64,000 bases of DNA from Ceratodon purpureus (Eukaryota > Streptophyta > Bryopsida > Pseudoditrichales > Ditrichaceae), in assembly GCA_014871385.1 (NCBI GenBank), contig CM026426.1, positions 98,606,861 through 98,670,860 on the forward strand, given 5' to 3'. The notes beneath the pieces were generated by a model, which saw nothing but the letters and a program-made list of their open reading frames with translations, did no database searches and had not been told where the DNA came from. Position numbers and translations under genes: made by a program. This document shows positions 32,488 through 44,880 of this stretch, piece by piece (the first letter of the stretch is position 1; each line of letters opens with the position of its first letter).

Positions 32488-33226
32488 GGGTGTAAGCATG
32501 GTAAAGTGGACCAAAAAAGTGCTTAACTATTTGTCAGTTTCAGTCCTTTTGCAAAAATTGCACAAAAGTGACGGAAAGATGTAATTGAAGTCAATGTTTT
32601 TTGCTAATATGAATTCTTAACTTATTTTTCTACAACTTGGAAAATTTTCGTGCAAAGTAGACACTTTAAAGTTATTGTATGAAGGCTTTAAATCCAAGCA
32701 AAGTGAATGCAATCATTAGAAAAAGTGAACATAACGGTTTAGGGTTTTGTCCGAAATCACTTTTAATTTCGCGGTGCCCTCTGAATATTTAAGAGGCATT
32801 CTAAAATAGTCAATTCATATACTCATTAATTGGTTTAGCGTTCCAAAAGTACCGCAAGGATGTTATTTAAGAGGGTCACTTCCGCGGTACTTTTTGTCAC
32901 TTTTTTTTCACCAAACATTGTTTTTTAAATTGAAAAAAACATCCTCTAAAGACAACAGAGGCCACCAAATGAAGAAATCAAGACTTTGGAAAAGTTCATT
33001 TTCATGATTTACAACTAGTGGTCAAATTTAGTTTCAATTCAGGATGTTTTTTATACAAAGATGTGTGAAAGATACCTTGCGACACCCTAAAAAGTGACTA
33101 AAATGCACAAAAACTACACCAAAATGCTCAAAATCAGCTTTGAGCCTTAAAAAACAGCACACTTCATATTCACTTGTTAGTGGTCACATGTTGCACTTTG
33201 TGGTCCACTTTATTGTGCTTACACCC
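32488..33226. mobile_element. MITE with 4-bp target duplication, copy 2
   Basis: Same family and same length as 22851-23589, in opposite orientation: the left part (AAGTGCTTAACTATTTGTCA, TTTTGCAAAA) is the reverse complement of the right part of copy 1. Ends are GGGTGTAAGCATGGTAAAG and CTTTA-TTGTGCTTACACCC as imperfect inverted repeats, flanked by GTAA on both sides (32484-32487, 33227-33230). No gene inside. Confidence 0.85.
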
Positions 33227-34342
33227 GTAAATACAATCCATACACACTTCTTCAACACAATTCATACATACAATAATTGAATGATTCTAAACCAATGCAC
33301 AATCAAACATCAAGACAAATGTAAAAAATAGCTTGCATCAACATACATTAGAAATCATTTGTTACAAGTTTGAATCTTCTATTTACCCTAATACCTAATA
33401 CTAATTCTAACTCCTTTCTTTCTTCTTAAACCTACACTTCAAAGTACAAAAAGATAACAAATAATTATCAATAAAAAATGAAAGACATGCAACTTAAAAA
33501 CCTAAAATACATCTAACTAGAACTTCTCATTCCAAGGTAAAAGCCACAAAACTTAAAAGCAACCAAAACTAGACACAAAACAAGCAATGAGAAGACTTGA
33601 GTGCTATCAAAAAAAAATAAAAAATAAAAAAACTAGCACTGTACCAGTGGCGGCTGCAGCGACTTGCTGCAGGAAGAGAGGGACAGGGCTCCCCGGGAGG
33701 CGAGGTGGCGAGGGCGAGGTCGCGACGGCGATGGCGACAGGGGCTGCGACCTGCGAGGGAGAGCAGGGTCGACGGAGCGAGGGGAGACCTGCGACTGACA
33801 GGGGCCTGCGAGGCGGGAAGCTGGAAGGCGGGAAGGGAGCGGGGGGGACTGGGAACGGTGGGGGGGGGGGGGGGGAACGGCGGGGGAACGTCGGGGGCAA
33901 CCTGCCCTCAACCGAGGTTAGGTGGATGGGGAGGGGGATGAAGCCCCACACTCTGTCCCGGGAGGGTACCAGTCTGGGGGCTGATCCTCCTCAAGCGTCG
34001 CAGCCTGCGGTCTTCAACCCAGCAGCTTCCCCCAAACTAAGGAGATGCACCAGTCACCCTGTGATTGCACCAGTCACCGAAGTCAACACCCAGCCGGTGC
34101 TCTTTTCACTGCCGATTCAGCGCCGAGAAGTGCTCCTACCAAGCCACCGCAATATCCATTGTAGCATCTAACCCTCCACCTTCGACTGCAGCAACTTGAA
34201 TGCCAAAAGCTTCTTGCAGCTGTTCCCTTCGAACCAGATCTTGGCACGGTCTTTTGCAACCACGGCAATCCTGCAATTAACCTCCTCATCGACTTCTTCT
34301 TGGCTTCGTAAATCCTAGCTTTTCCTACCTCTATCTACCTGA
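33227..34342. other. AT-rich spacer then GC/G-rich block, no clear gene
   Basis: 33230-33590 is AT-rich. 33640-33960 is very G-rich on the plus strand, with a run of at least 14 G at 33860, and gives Gly/Arg-rich or Pro-rich frames on both strands that I take as compositional. 34050-34300 has CAG-rich wording without a family match. Confidence 0.4.
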
Positions 34343-34911
34343 AGGCCCCTTCGCACTCGGAGGTCCAGCGTAGTTAACGACGAAGGTTCAGCGTAGGTAC
34401 AGACTACGGCATTCACACCAGCCCAAGTAGTTAGTGCCCGAACCTAGTCATCAGCCGATGTGGCATGGGAGAGGTATGAGTTTATCGACGGTTGTAGGAC
34501 AGTGGCAAGACGGTGGCACGAAGGTGTTCTGGAACTTGGTCACTTTCCATTCATAGTAAATTTCCGCGATTACAGGCGAAGGTATGGACGAGCCCGAAGG
34601 GACGTCTAGTAAGTGGTTGCTAAAACCTGAGTTTTTATCGCGGTCACCATGGACCTTCGGCTTAATTACCGGTGCCTTGGGTGCCTGCCCAGGAGAACTG
34701 CCCCAAAATTATCATTTTCTCACCGGCATAAGGGTCTCCTCTACAGGAAGCACTGTTCCTTTTTCACTGCGATTCTCAAGTTTCTACTCTATCACAGTGT
34801 ACTCTGATGTCTATCTACTGAGTACCATGGTAGTCTAGTAATTGGTTGAATCATTTACTGCGACGTCTCCATCAATTCTTGAAGTCGTTCGCGGACAACA
34901 GACAGTTTCAA

Positions 34912-37077
34912 ATGGCGGCATCAGAAGGGAACCTGCCAGCACAGCCCACGCAAGAGAGTGAGTATTTCGATGCAATGTTTGAAGGATTTTTTTAACGCAT
35001 GCATGTCTATAGTGTAGAGTACGGGTCCATGAGAGCTTAGTTACTGCAGCATGCATCATGTCTCCGAAGCAAAGGGTTAAGTTGCCCATATGGAGGTCTG
35101 TGACTTATCTCTTCATGTTGATATCATCGTTGTCACTCTTGCTTCATTATGCATGTGGAGGGACGGTGAGAGTCAGTGCTGGACCTCCTGCACACCCACT
35201 CCGTCACCCCTCCGACGGTCAAGTCAGTCAAGTAGGATTCATAAGGCAAACAAAATAAAAAAATATACAAATGGTCATGTGGTCTCGGACTTCCTACTGC
35301 AAACTCTGTAAAGTCACTCTCATTCTCTACAGTAGCATGCAGAATACACTGTAGAACATGTGAAGCACGTAGGAATTTCTCGATTAGTACTACATATGTT
35401 GACAACACCATGTATCGACGTCACATTTTCTGTTTCGGTGTAGAGCCGGGAAAACCCCGCTGCTTCCTTCTCCATAAGGTCAAGGTACTCCCTAAACTAC
35501 CTGCACACATAGAAGAAAACACTCCGACGCCCAAGTTAGAGATCACGAACACTGTAACGCAACGACAATTAACAAGGGAATTTTATGTTTTGGTTTCGCA
35601 GACAGCCAGAGTTCTCAAGGGTCGCAGCCACGACGCCCGGCTGGAAGAGGCCAGAAGAGAACTAGAACGACGGACGAGGACGCAGGTCCATCAACCAAGA
35701 AGGACCGCGCCCCAACTGGTCGAAGTCCGAAATTCTGGCCCTTATTGAGGCGAAGCGGAACGAGTACATGGACGAACTTAGTGTAGAGGACGCTCGTGAA
35801 CTCATGATGCCCGAGTTGGGGAAATGGGGCAAAATTGCTCTCATACTGAATGCCTCAAAAGGAGACGGGGATGTCATAAGAGATCGAGATGCCTGCAAAT
35901 ACAAGTGGTCTACATTGCTAGGTGACTTCAAGAGGATCTGGGACTATCACTCACGCACTGGAATGAATTCAGAAGAATATTTCCAGGGAATCTCAGCAGC
36001 GGAGAAGAAGCTCCACAAGCTACCGAAATCATTCCACGCGGTCGTGTACAGGAATATGGCTGAGTGGCTTAGAGACAAAGCTACAATGAATCCCCCACAT
36101 TCAAGAGATACTATGGATCCTCACGACCGAAACTACAACCCCCCCCAACCTCAGGTGAATGACCCGTACCTGGATGTCTACGACGGGCAGGCGGAGGAGT
36201 CGTGGCCCGCAGGGAACGGGGGCATCAACTCCCCGATCCCGCTAACATCGAACGACTCCCCCGCGGTGTCTGCAGCATAGAGCCAGCGGAGGCAGACTCC
36301 GAGAGGCCAGGGGAGAGAGTTCGGCAACCAACCTCTACATACTACCTCCACTGTTAATGTCGGAGGAACCCCTATCCCCTTCCAGAGCCCACGACGCGTT
36401 ATGGAAGATATAAACTTAAATGCCCCCCCTTCGGGGTGCAGCTCACCTCACGATCAGCGCGCAGGTTAGAACCCGTCCTCGGTAAGGCAGGGAATGAATG
36501 CAGCATCAGGTTTCTCGGCGCCTGCTAGATCTATACCTCCTGTGTCTCGCCAGGGCAGACGCCCGGACGAGATACATGTGCTTTCCTCAGTGCTACTTCC
36601 GCAGCTGCGGAGCTCAGAAGGAACATTGGCAGTACCGGCCACAAAAAGAAACGCACTGTGAAGACAAGTATGTTAGCGGAGGGGGTTACGAAGAGCGCTG
36701 AGAAGATGGTCCAGGTACTTAAAGACATCAACGACACACAGCGGAGTACTGAGAAGGAGAAACTGGATGTTCACAACAAACACTTTCAGGAACAACTCGA
36801 CTACAAGCGGGAGAGAGACCGCCAGCAGTTGGAGAATATGCGTGTTGCTCACGAGCACACAAGGCTAGGCCTTATGAATCAACAAATGGTCGTACAAGCT
36901 ATTGCTAACCTAGCTACTGCGTTTTCCCGGAGCTTTGTCAGTACAGCCTCACCGAATACTGCTGCCGCGACCCCGCCTACCATGACTCCAGAGAATGATA
37001 CCTCCGCAGCGACTCCGCCTACGACAGATGCAGATGCGGATCCTGCAAACGCACAGCGTCGACAACAGGATGAGTAA
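34912..37077 (+). pseudogene. SANT/Myb-like protein of Harbinger 1
   Basis: Exon 1 is 34912-34957 (MAASEGNLPAQPTQE, donor GTGAGT). Exon 2 begins 35602 (acceptor TTCGCAG). The Myb/SANT-like domain follows: NWSKSEILALIEAKRNEYM, CKYKWSTLLGDFKRIWDYH and YRNMAEWLRD, to about 36110. The last part (36580-37077) is a coiled coil, KRTVKTSMLAEGVTKSAEKM ... DYKRERDRQQLENM. The frame shifts by one near 35710, where a run of four C has five in the expected frame. TAG stops occur at 36278 and near 36467, and another shift lies between 36470 and 36580. In PIF/Harbinger elements this protein binds DNA and helps bring the transposase to the nucleus. Confidence 0.75.
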
Positions 37078-37971
37078 TGATGGACACAGCAAGTGACATC
37101 GCCCATGGTGGACACATCGAGCAACATGCTGGTATTTACAACATGTAATTCCGATGGATTTAAAAGTTCGTTTTATCTTACCCTCTTGTCCCGTTCTCCA
37201 CTCCATTATCTGTATCGTCCATAGCTTGTACTCCTGCGCATGTCTACATGCAAAGATGCAACTGTTTTAGTTATGGTAGGAAAGTTTGCACATCCCCAGT
37301 GAGTGGGGGGAAAAAAAAACGAATTCTCCTCCATATCTGATAACTGAAACTACTCTCCCTCTTCTAATAAAACTGAGCCACCATGTTCTCTGTTAGTACT
37401 GAAGTGTTCTTTACTTATGCGAAGCCTCACCTTCCAATATGTATGCCTGTCCCCTCCGTTTTATCCTACATAACATGTTTGTGAAAAGTCAGCGTCAGTC
37501 CACAGTGATGTTGATCCCCATAGACTCCTACGAAGGGGAAAAAAAAAAACGTTTTATCCACAATGTATATTTCAGAAGTGATGCTCTAATCTTCTAGGAA
37601 AAGTTTATCACAAAATCATTTCAGTACTTCATAACAGTAATACAATTTCATAAAACGCACCTGTAAATCCGACCTGGACGACCTGATTTTGCCCTCCCAC
37701 CCTCACCGTATTCGGTCCACAGTACCAAGTGCCGAAACATTTACCCAAGCCCACCCCCCCCCCCCCCCCCAAACACAACCCCTGTGATCCCCGACTGCAA
37801 CTACGAATCTGCACTTTTATCTCCCCCAAATACTCCCACTCCCCGTCTTCCTTCTGCAGAAAAATACCCGACATCTACACTGAAACCACTACAAAGAACA
37901 CAACCCCCCCCTCCCACAGCCACCACCCCCCACCCCCCCAAACACCCCCTGCGCACAGACTCAAAGGCAGG

Positions 37972-39390
37972 CTATACCCCCGGCCTGGCGCGATCCTGCA
38001 CAAGGAACGCTGCCAGCCGGGTTCGTTTGTTCTCGCCCAACACTTCGTCTGGTGGAGGCCCGTCTTCGGCCTCTCGCTCCTCCCGGAGGTGGTCTTCCAC
38101 TGCAGGGGCCATCCCCTCGCGCTGAAGCATTGCTAAGAGGCGATCGACCTCCTCCAGGGTCTGGTCGAGGAGCAGGTTGTGTAATATACAACAACACACA
38201 ACGACATCAGGAAGAATAGTGACGTGCAGATCAGATGCGGAATGGAGCTCCCTAAAAGTCTGCTTCAATATCCCGAAGGCGTTTTCTACGACACTCCTTG
38301 CTCGGGACAACTTGCGGTTAAAAAGAGCCTCCTATACCGATCTGCGAACTCCCGGGACATCACGGTACGGTGTAATGAGCCAAGGGAGAATGGGGTAACC
38401 CTTGTCACCTATAATGTATGGAACAAAGCCCTCGATGGAGTCAGCAGGGTCGAACAAAACAGTAGTAGTGGCCCTGTGGTACAGCATCGATCTCCTTAGT
38501 TGCCTCGCATCGTTCGTACTCCCCGGCATTCCCACGCTTATGTCAATGAATTTTTTATTTCAATCTACTACTGCTTGGCACTGCATAGTGAATCCGCCAC
38601 TCTTGAAGTAAAAGTAATCTTCTGGCGAATCGTTAGGCTTCCTGATATGGAAGTGAGTCCCGTCAATAGCACCAATTACTCCCGGCAGCCCAGAGAATTG
38701 TCTGAATTGGGCCATCGTGAGTTGGAGACGGTTCCCAGTGGGCCAACTGATCTCACATCTCAGTTCATCGTTAATGGCCTTCACCACATCTCGGATAATT
38801 CGAGATGTGGTGCTGATGCCAATAGCAAAAAACTCTGAGCAGAGAAGTAAACTAGCACCTTGACAAAGCTTGAAAAGAGTGCATGCCACGCGCACAATTG
38901 GGGGCACAGCCAGACGGTAACGAGTGTTTTGTCGCTCAATATGAGGACGCAATAGGTTAGTCAGGCTGAATACGGCGGCTTTAGTCAGTCTGAAATTCTC
39001 CAGCCACCGATTAACGTCGTGCTCGGTGAGCACGAATCGAGAGAACCAGGAGGTTGAGCGGGGCATCACCCACCAACTCAACTCCTGATTCAACAACGTG
39101 GCCGCATGAACGACTCTGAAGTCGTGAAGAACCGATGCCAGTATGGTATTCATGTTCACAAGAGTCTCGTGAACTTGTCCCACATCTACACCACCTTCTC
39201 CCTCATCCGGTGGAATGACCTCTCCTGGTCTAAACATACTATCAACTACATTCTGGAGTAACAGAACAAGCGAGGGCAAAAAGAAAGCAACGTTACGGGG
39301 ATCGACCCTGCGATCCATCGCAACCTTACAACAAAATAACAGAACGGTATTTTCTAAACCCTGACAGCAAACCCTTGTTACAATGTGCAC
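37972..39390 (-). pseudogene. DDE transposase of Harbinger 1 (two in-frame stops)
   Basis: One minus frame of about 470 codons (the start may be the Met at MDRRVDPRN). The catalytic segments are visible: GAIDGTHFHI with the first Asp (near 38660), IIGDKGYPILPW with the second Asp (near 38425) and VVENAFGILKQTF with the Glu (near 38290). This is the HARBI1/DDE_4 layout. The frame is broken by a TGA at 38558-38560, where CGA or TGC would fit, and a TAG at 38332-38334. No frameshift was needed to align it, so decay is recent. It cuts and pastes the element at TWA sites when active. Confidence 0.85.
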
Positions 39391-40342
39391 AAACTTCGTT
39401 CAATGACAGTGCGATTACGGTCGGACAGGAGCTCCCAAATGGAGCTCCGAACACAAATCAAGAGAGCACTTACCGTACAGGGGAGCCGAGGCGCGTGTTC
39501 ATCGTCGGGAGTCACTGCCCCCGGGTGGCACCACGTACTGCAGCGGAAATGGAAACTTTCCTTCGGAGAATGCCTGCGCACACAAAGTAAGAAGTCACAA
39601 TCTGTTTCCAGCACCTTCCAGAGATAAACGGAAAAAAAAAAAAAAAAAAAACAATACGAAACATAATTAGGATGCATACCTCGAGAACGCTGTGCCACCC
39701 AGTTACGCTTCCACTCCACCTCATCGCCGGCAATGAGTGCCCGATCACCACCCCACTGCTCAAGCTAAAACACCCGTGGAGTAATTGATCATTGAACACT
39801 CATCACCCACCCTACGTAAATCGTCCGCAATAGGTTCTCACCCCTCCGGATTTAATCACTGAAAAGAAGTGAACTCCGCAGGATTCCAAACGAGTACAAC
39901 ACGTATGGGCGATCAGAGACTATCCGCCGAGAGAACGCCACCCAACCCCGACCCACGCGAACACAGCGAATGCAGACAGGCGAACTGAAGAAAGACGTTG
40001 GGGAAGGGAGGGGGCGGGGGGTTGGCTTGTTTCGAATGACCTGCCCGAAAGGCCCAACAGCTACCCGGACTGCTGCCCGCCACCCATACTCGGGCAGCCG
40101 CTTCCTTGATGTGACACTCGGTGAATCCTGTCATCGCTGAAATGACGCATCGTGGGATCATGGAGGTCTGTGTCCACTGTGATGTGAAACCCCTAGTACG
40201 TACAACCCCAGGTACGTATCCATCCCACCCAGAAAATCCCATTCCGAAATTCGAAGGTCTGAACACGTTCGAGCTTTTTCACAGGGGACGGAGTTAAGCC
40301 CTTAACTACCCTTCTTCCCTGTCCACTGGTGAGAAGGGGCCA

Positions 40343-40509
40343 TAATCTTCACTCTCTACCATCACCTGACTCCTACTACCAGCATCTAAACCACAAGCCC
40401 CATAGATCTACACACTGCGGCCCTCCTAGCACACTCCCTCCTAACACAAGCCCCCCTTCCTCTAACCAACAACCGCCACCTTAGCAGCCACCTTCACCTT
40501 CATCGTTAA
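40343..40509. other. Short interval between the two Harbinger elements
   Basis: C-rich on the plus strand (CACACTCCCTCC, CAAGCCCCCC), ending with TAA at 40507-40509, the left target duplication of the second element. No gene. Confidence 0.5.
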
Positions 40510-41996
40510 AGCCTTGTTCGCACCTGGCGCTTCGTAAATGTAATACCGGTCCTATGAGGTCAGTAAATCATGTGGAGTTCACACCTGCAGAAGTTGTAAC
40601 TGCCGAACCTACGTGGACAGTGTGCTGGCAGGAGGATAAGAGCGCCATTATAGAAAAAGTGGATATAAACTTTGAGAGAACTTCGCCATCAGTAGGCGCT
40701 TTGAGTTAATTGTATATACTCTTAATTCCTAGATTTTCGATTCAAAGCAGCGGTGGTACGTAACCCCATCGTGAGAGCCACATTACGAAAGCACGTCAGC
40801 ACTTTTAGTCCTTAAAATTTGGCCGTTTCCAACCTCCGAGAGTCACAGGACATGGGCGCTTCCACAAAGGTCGGCATTGTCAACGGCCACCGGCGTCTAC
40901 AAAGTCTGAATGCTCACCGCGGAATTGGATGGAGCTACTCTCGATTGCAGCACGTACGGCAACTCTCCACATTCTCCTCTTCATGTATTCAGTGTACATT
41001 GTAATTGTTTATTTTGTGATGCATGAATATCGAGAACTGTAACAAGGTTCTATACATGACTTGAAACGTCGAATACAATAGACTGGAGAGTTCATGAATG
41101 CTGGGCAAAAAACCAGTGTCAATGTACAACAGCAACCACGGTTTTATCATAGCTAGTGGCATGCGGAAGTTCGAGACTGTTCACTTACGGAATTGATGCG
41201 TTTGGATTGTATCAGTCAGCCACATGTAGATTCGTCTTCCTTTCTTTTTTATGAATCCTCTGTTCAAGATTTCAAGGGAATCTGCAGGGAACTGAAAGTC
41301 CTCACAATGGATAACCGCCTCGATGCGCAACATTATGGGGGGTCTGCAACGCCGACGGTCTCTACAGTTGACGGTGAGTAGCAACTTCTTTCATGCCTAT
41401 GATGAATTACAATATTGTTGTGATATTCTATCGTTTAGTTTGCGCTGAACCTGCACATGACAAACAGAAGCTCCGATGCTTCAATGAAAATTTACTTATA
41501 AAAAAATTAACTTCTAAAAACGTACATGTCAAGAGGCAGGTAATACAATGCATGGGAACGTAGTACCGAACCGGCATACTGGGCGTGCACATGTGTTTCG
41601 GCGTTGCCTAGAGCTCCGCCTCCTATTGCCCCACCTGCACCTGATCCAAGTGCACCAAAAAGGGCCAGGAAGGATCGTGGGCCTAACTGGAGCGCACAAG
41701 AGATTGCAGCCTTGATAGCGGCGAAGCGTGACCAGTTTCTCCAGAAGCTCGACACAGTGGATGGGAGGGACCCCCGAGACCAGCAAGTGGCTGCGTCTCT
41801 CACGCTGTCAACATGTCAGGTTTTTCACCCATTTGCTGTGATGGACCATCTTGCAAAACAAAATGGAATCAAATCATGCCAGACTACAAACGAATAGCTG
41901 ATTACCTATGTAGGACTGGAAGAAATGTACGTGACTATTGGGAGTTGACATCTACTGATAGCAAAAAAGAGGGACTGTCGCGTGTGTTTGCACATG

Positions 41997-44880
41997 CACT
42001 ACAAGGGATACTGTGTCCTAATTGACAAAATTTTGATAGAATTCTGTCCATCGTGGTGTCAATTAGGGTACCTTGATTCGGTCACATAGTTGACAGTTCT
42101 CTGTCAGTTTGAGTGTCATCTTGGACAAAATTACACGTAGGATTCATCGTTCGTTAGGATCCTTGCCACTCTGGAATTCCGAGCCATGTCAGCTTGCAGG
42201 TTTAACTTGATAATTTCTGATTCTTGAGGTAGATTCTGTAAAGTTCAAGGAAGGTTCGTCATTTTGGAAAGATCATTTACACCGTCACTTGGTAATTCTT
42301 TACGCGCTCTTTCTTTACTGTGAATATGGTTATTTTAAAATTAGTAAGGTTCTCCGAAATTTCGGCTTCAGCCACTTAGCTGTGCACAAGTGTCGATGTT
42401 TGCTGTTTGAGTGTGTTTTAAGATCCAATAGTTCTAGTTTCCTCTCAATGACGTGTTTTCATTCTGACCATTGACATTCACAGTATATGGATGATGTGGC
42501 ATTTAAAAAAAAAAAAAACTAATACATAATGAAATGTTACTAGTGTCTTGTGTTCACACTGTTCCAATATTTCAAAGCATTTAGAATTCTGTTTTTCCGA
42601 TAGTTCAGTCAGTTATCTAGATACGTAACAAAAATCACGTTCTCGATCACTTCGTATGCTTGTATTATACTCCCGACAATTATGCCTCCCCTATGCTAAA
42701 TGAAATCACTTCAACACCTGTGAATCATACAAAACATTTTGCATTTTCCAATCCTACTGTTAATCACTGCAGTGGAAGCTCTTGTGCAACCAAGTATTTA
42801 AAGTTTTCCCGAAGATCTTCTTCTTTCCTTGCAGAATTAATAGACCAGTGTAGGTTTCCAAAAGGAATCACTCTCAGTGTCTTCTCGCCTTCTTCTTAGC
42901 GCGCGCTGGTTTTATCACGGCTCGATTGCTCCCAGGTACAGCATCAGGCTCTACAATCACTCAAAACACTCGAGCTATAAGGACAGGCTACTGGTCATTT
43001 CTGACAAGATTATTGGTTATACCAAAATTCACGCAAACACAAACTTTCTCCAACCAAATTCGAAGCGACAATATAACGAGTATGCTTGTAACTACTGGGA
43101 TACACTGATCTATCTAGACAAGATTTGGCCACATCATACGCGTTGAATCCTAAATAATGACCTCTTAGGTCTACAGGTTCCCAAGCATGAATTGATCCGG
43201 ATACCTCAATTTCCATGGAATCTAATTATTTGATATATTCTTCTGTAAATGCCTCTTGCAGGTAACCCACAACCTGATCCAGAGGGAGGACTACAGATTT
43301 CTAATGCTGCGGTACCTTTCGAAGCGTTATGTGTAAACTCCTTAGTTATTCAAAACTTCATGCCAAATACAAGGAAGATCCATAACAGCTAAACTGATGA
43401 TAGTAAAAAGAAATACTGCTCTCATGTAAACGTCATAGTATGAAATGTTATATTCCAGCTCAAATATCCACAGAGCGTTCACAATTAAAAGCTAAAAAAC
43501 GCTCGTAAAAACACACCGGAAAAGGAAAGCAATTCGTGACTTCCAAAATGCTTCCAATATCAAGTCCAAGCAGCTGACCAGTCACAAGCGCGGGCATACA
43601 CTCCTTACAGTGCTTAATAATCTTCAACGCAACCTGCGCAAACCATAACGCCACCATCGAACCCTATCAGAACCCTAAACCAATTCCCAAAACCACATAG
43701 TCCACACATACACAAACCACAAACAAAACCCCACACATTTAACCAACCACCACCAAATACAAAATCGGCCGATCTACACACCAACATACCAGTCCCTCAA
43801 TCTGCACCACACGCAACGGCACGACCTCCGCCTCCACTTGTGCTGCCTGCACGAAGGAACGCAACGGCGTTGCCATCAAACAAACAACCCCGGTCAATCA
43901 CCAACCATTCAATCAATCCCCCTTCTCACAAACGCAAACAAACCATCACGAAACGAAATGCTAATCGACATGTTCTGTCCAAACCCTAGTGACCCTAAAA
44001 CTTTCAAACAGAGCGAAAATGCACCAAAACGGAGCGGATTTGGACATAATATGAATTACCAGGAGTTCAAGTATCATGAATGTGCTCATTCATATGTGCA
44101 TTTGAGTATTTATTTTTAATTCTTTGAAGGACATCGACATGTTACATCGGAAATTCTTTCTTCAAGAAGCCAATGTTGTCTTCAAACCACACGGAAAGAA
44201 TCCGTGAATATAGGAAAATCACTCTCTGAATCTTGATTTAGTTAATTTAAGAGAATCTAAGTTATTGCGAAATGGGCATACAAACCACGCACACAACTAA
44301 TAAGCAAAATAAAAAAAGATATCTGGGTCACACTAATTACTCGGAACTACACTAAATTTTAGAGTAGTCCAGGCTGCGATTGACACATGTGAAATTCTGC
44401 AGTGATAGAGTTACTGCAATATGGAATATGGTGAAAGAGAGAAGGCAAAGTAAAACAACCGTTATTAGCTCTTTCCAGCAGATAGAAAGAAAAAAGGGAG
44501 GAAGGTATAAAAATATATGGGTCCACCTTCGAAACTTCCCTTCAATTTTCCTGTGTAAACTTAATTTCCGCAAAATGTTTACCAAGTTGTCAAATTTGCT
44601 TTCACATCGACATAATTTTCGTGAAGTGAGCTGAAACCCGAACAGAGTTGGGACGGAAATTTGTGAATTCGTCCATTATAAATCGGAGATCCAAGATTCT
44701 CCTGAGATCCGTCGACTTTGTACAGTCTACGCTCGGAAGTGCAGCTCTAGTTGACACGGACTTGACAGAATTTCAAGATTCTCAGCAGTTGACAGAAACT
44801 GCGGGCAAAAATGGTCGTTCGTCATCTTGGACATTTTCGTGTCATTTTTTTGTCATCTGGACCCCCATATCCTTGTAGTG
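41997..44880. mobile_element. CACTA element 2 inside Harbinger 2, carrying eIF3h exons
   Basis: Ends are CACTACAAGGGATACTGTG at left and ...CCATATCCTTGTAGTG at right, flanked by a perfect ATG duplication (41994-41996 and 44881-44883). Both ends share TTGACAAAA and GTCC words in inverted order and carry many subterminal TTGACA/TGTCAA motifs. The host reading frame closes exactly when the element is removed. There is no transposase frame; the 2.9 kb hold an eIF3h fragment on the minus strand and AT-rich sequence, so it depends on an autonomous CACTA element elsewhere. Confidence 0.9.
43517..43876 (-). pseudogene. EIF3H: Captured 5' exons of translation initiation factor eIF3h
   Basis: Exon 1 (43876-43790) is 29 codons from ATG: MATPLRSFVQAAQ ... 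VVPLRVVQIEGL, donor GTATGT. Exon 2 (43633-43517) is 39 codons: [36 protein letters not shown], acceptor TGCGCAG, donor GTGTGT. Both are in phase 0 and free of stops. The joined peptide is the start of the MPN-type domain of plant eIF3h; the following exons are not found in the element. The intron is retained, so the source was genomic DNA. A frame could be read into intron 2 for a short fusion peptide. Function in translation is not expected from this fragment. Confidence 0.85.

Larger units (their letters stand above)
34343..40342. mobile_element. PIF/Harbinger element 1 (6.0 kb)
   Basis: Left end AGGCCCCTTCGCACTCGG, right end (inverted) TGGCCCCTTCTCACCAGTGG; both continue inward to a GTAGTTAA word. 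Flanks are TGA (34340-34342) and TAA (40343-40345), a one-base variant of the 3-bp TAA/TTA duplication typical of the superfamily. Inside are the two standard genes: a SANT/Myb-like DNA-binding protein on the plus strand and a DDE transposase on the minus strand, convergent. Both are disrupted, so the element is dead by itself. A C-run (37745-37770) and poly-A-like stretches lie between the genes. Confidence 0.8.

Noticed and set aside
33607-33951. Pro-rich minus frame and Gly/Arg-rich plus frame
   Set aside because: Caused by the G-rich block with a long G-run; no motif, both strands equally open.
42200-43400. Other gene pieces within CACTA-2 (for example behind TTGCAG at 43260)
   Set aside because: Short exon-like stretches exist but none could be matched to a known gene.
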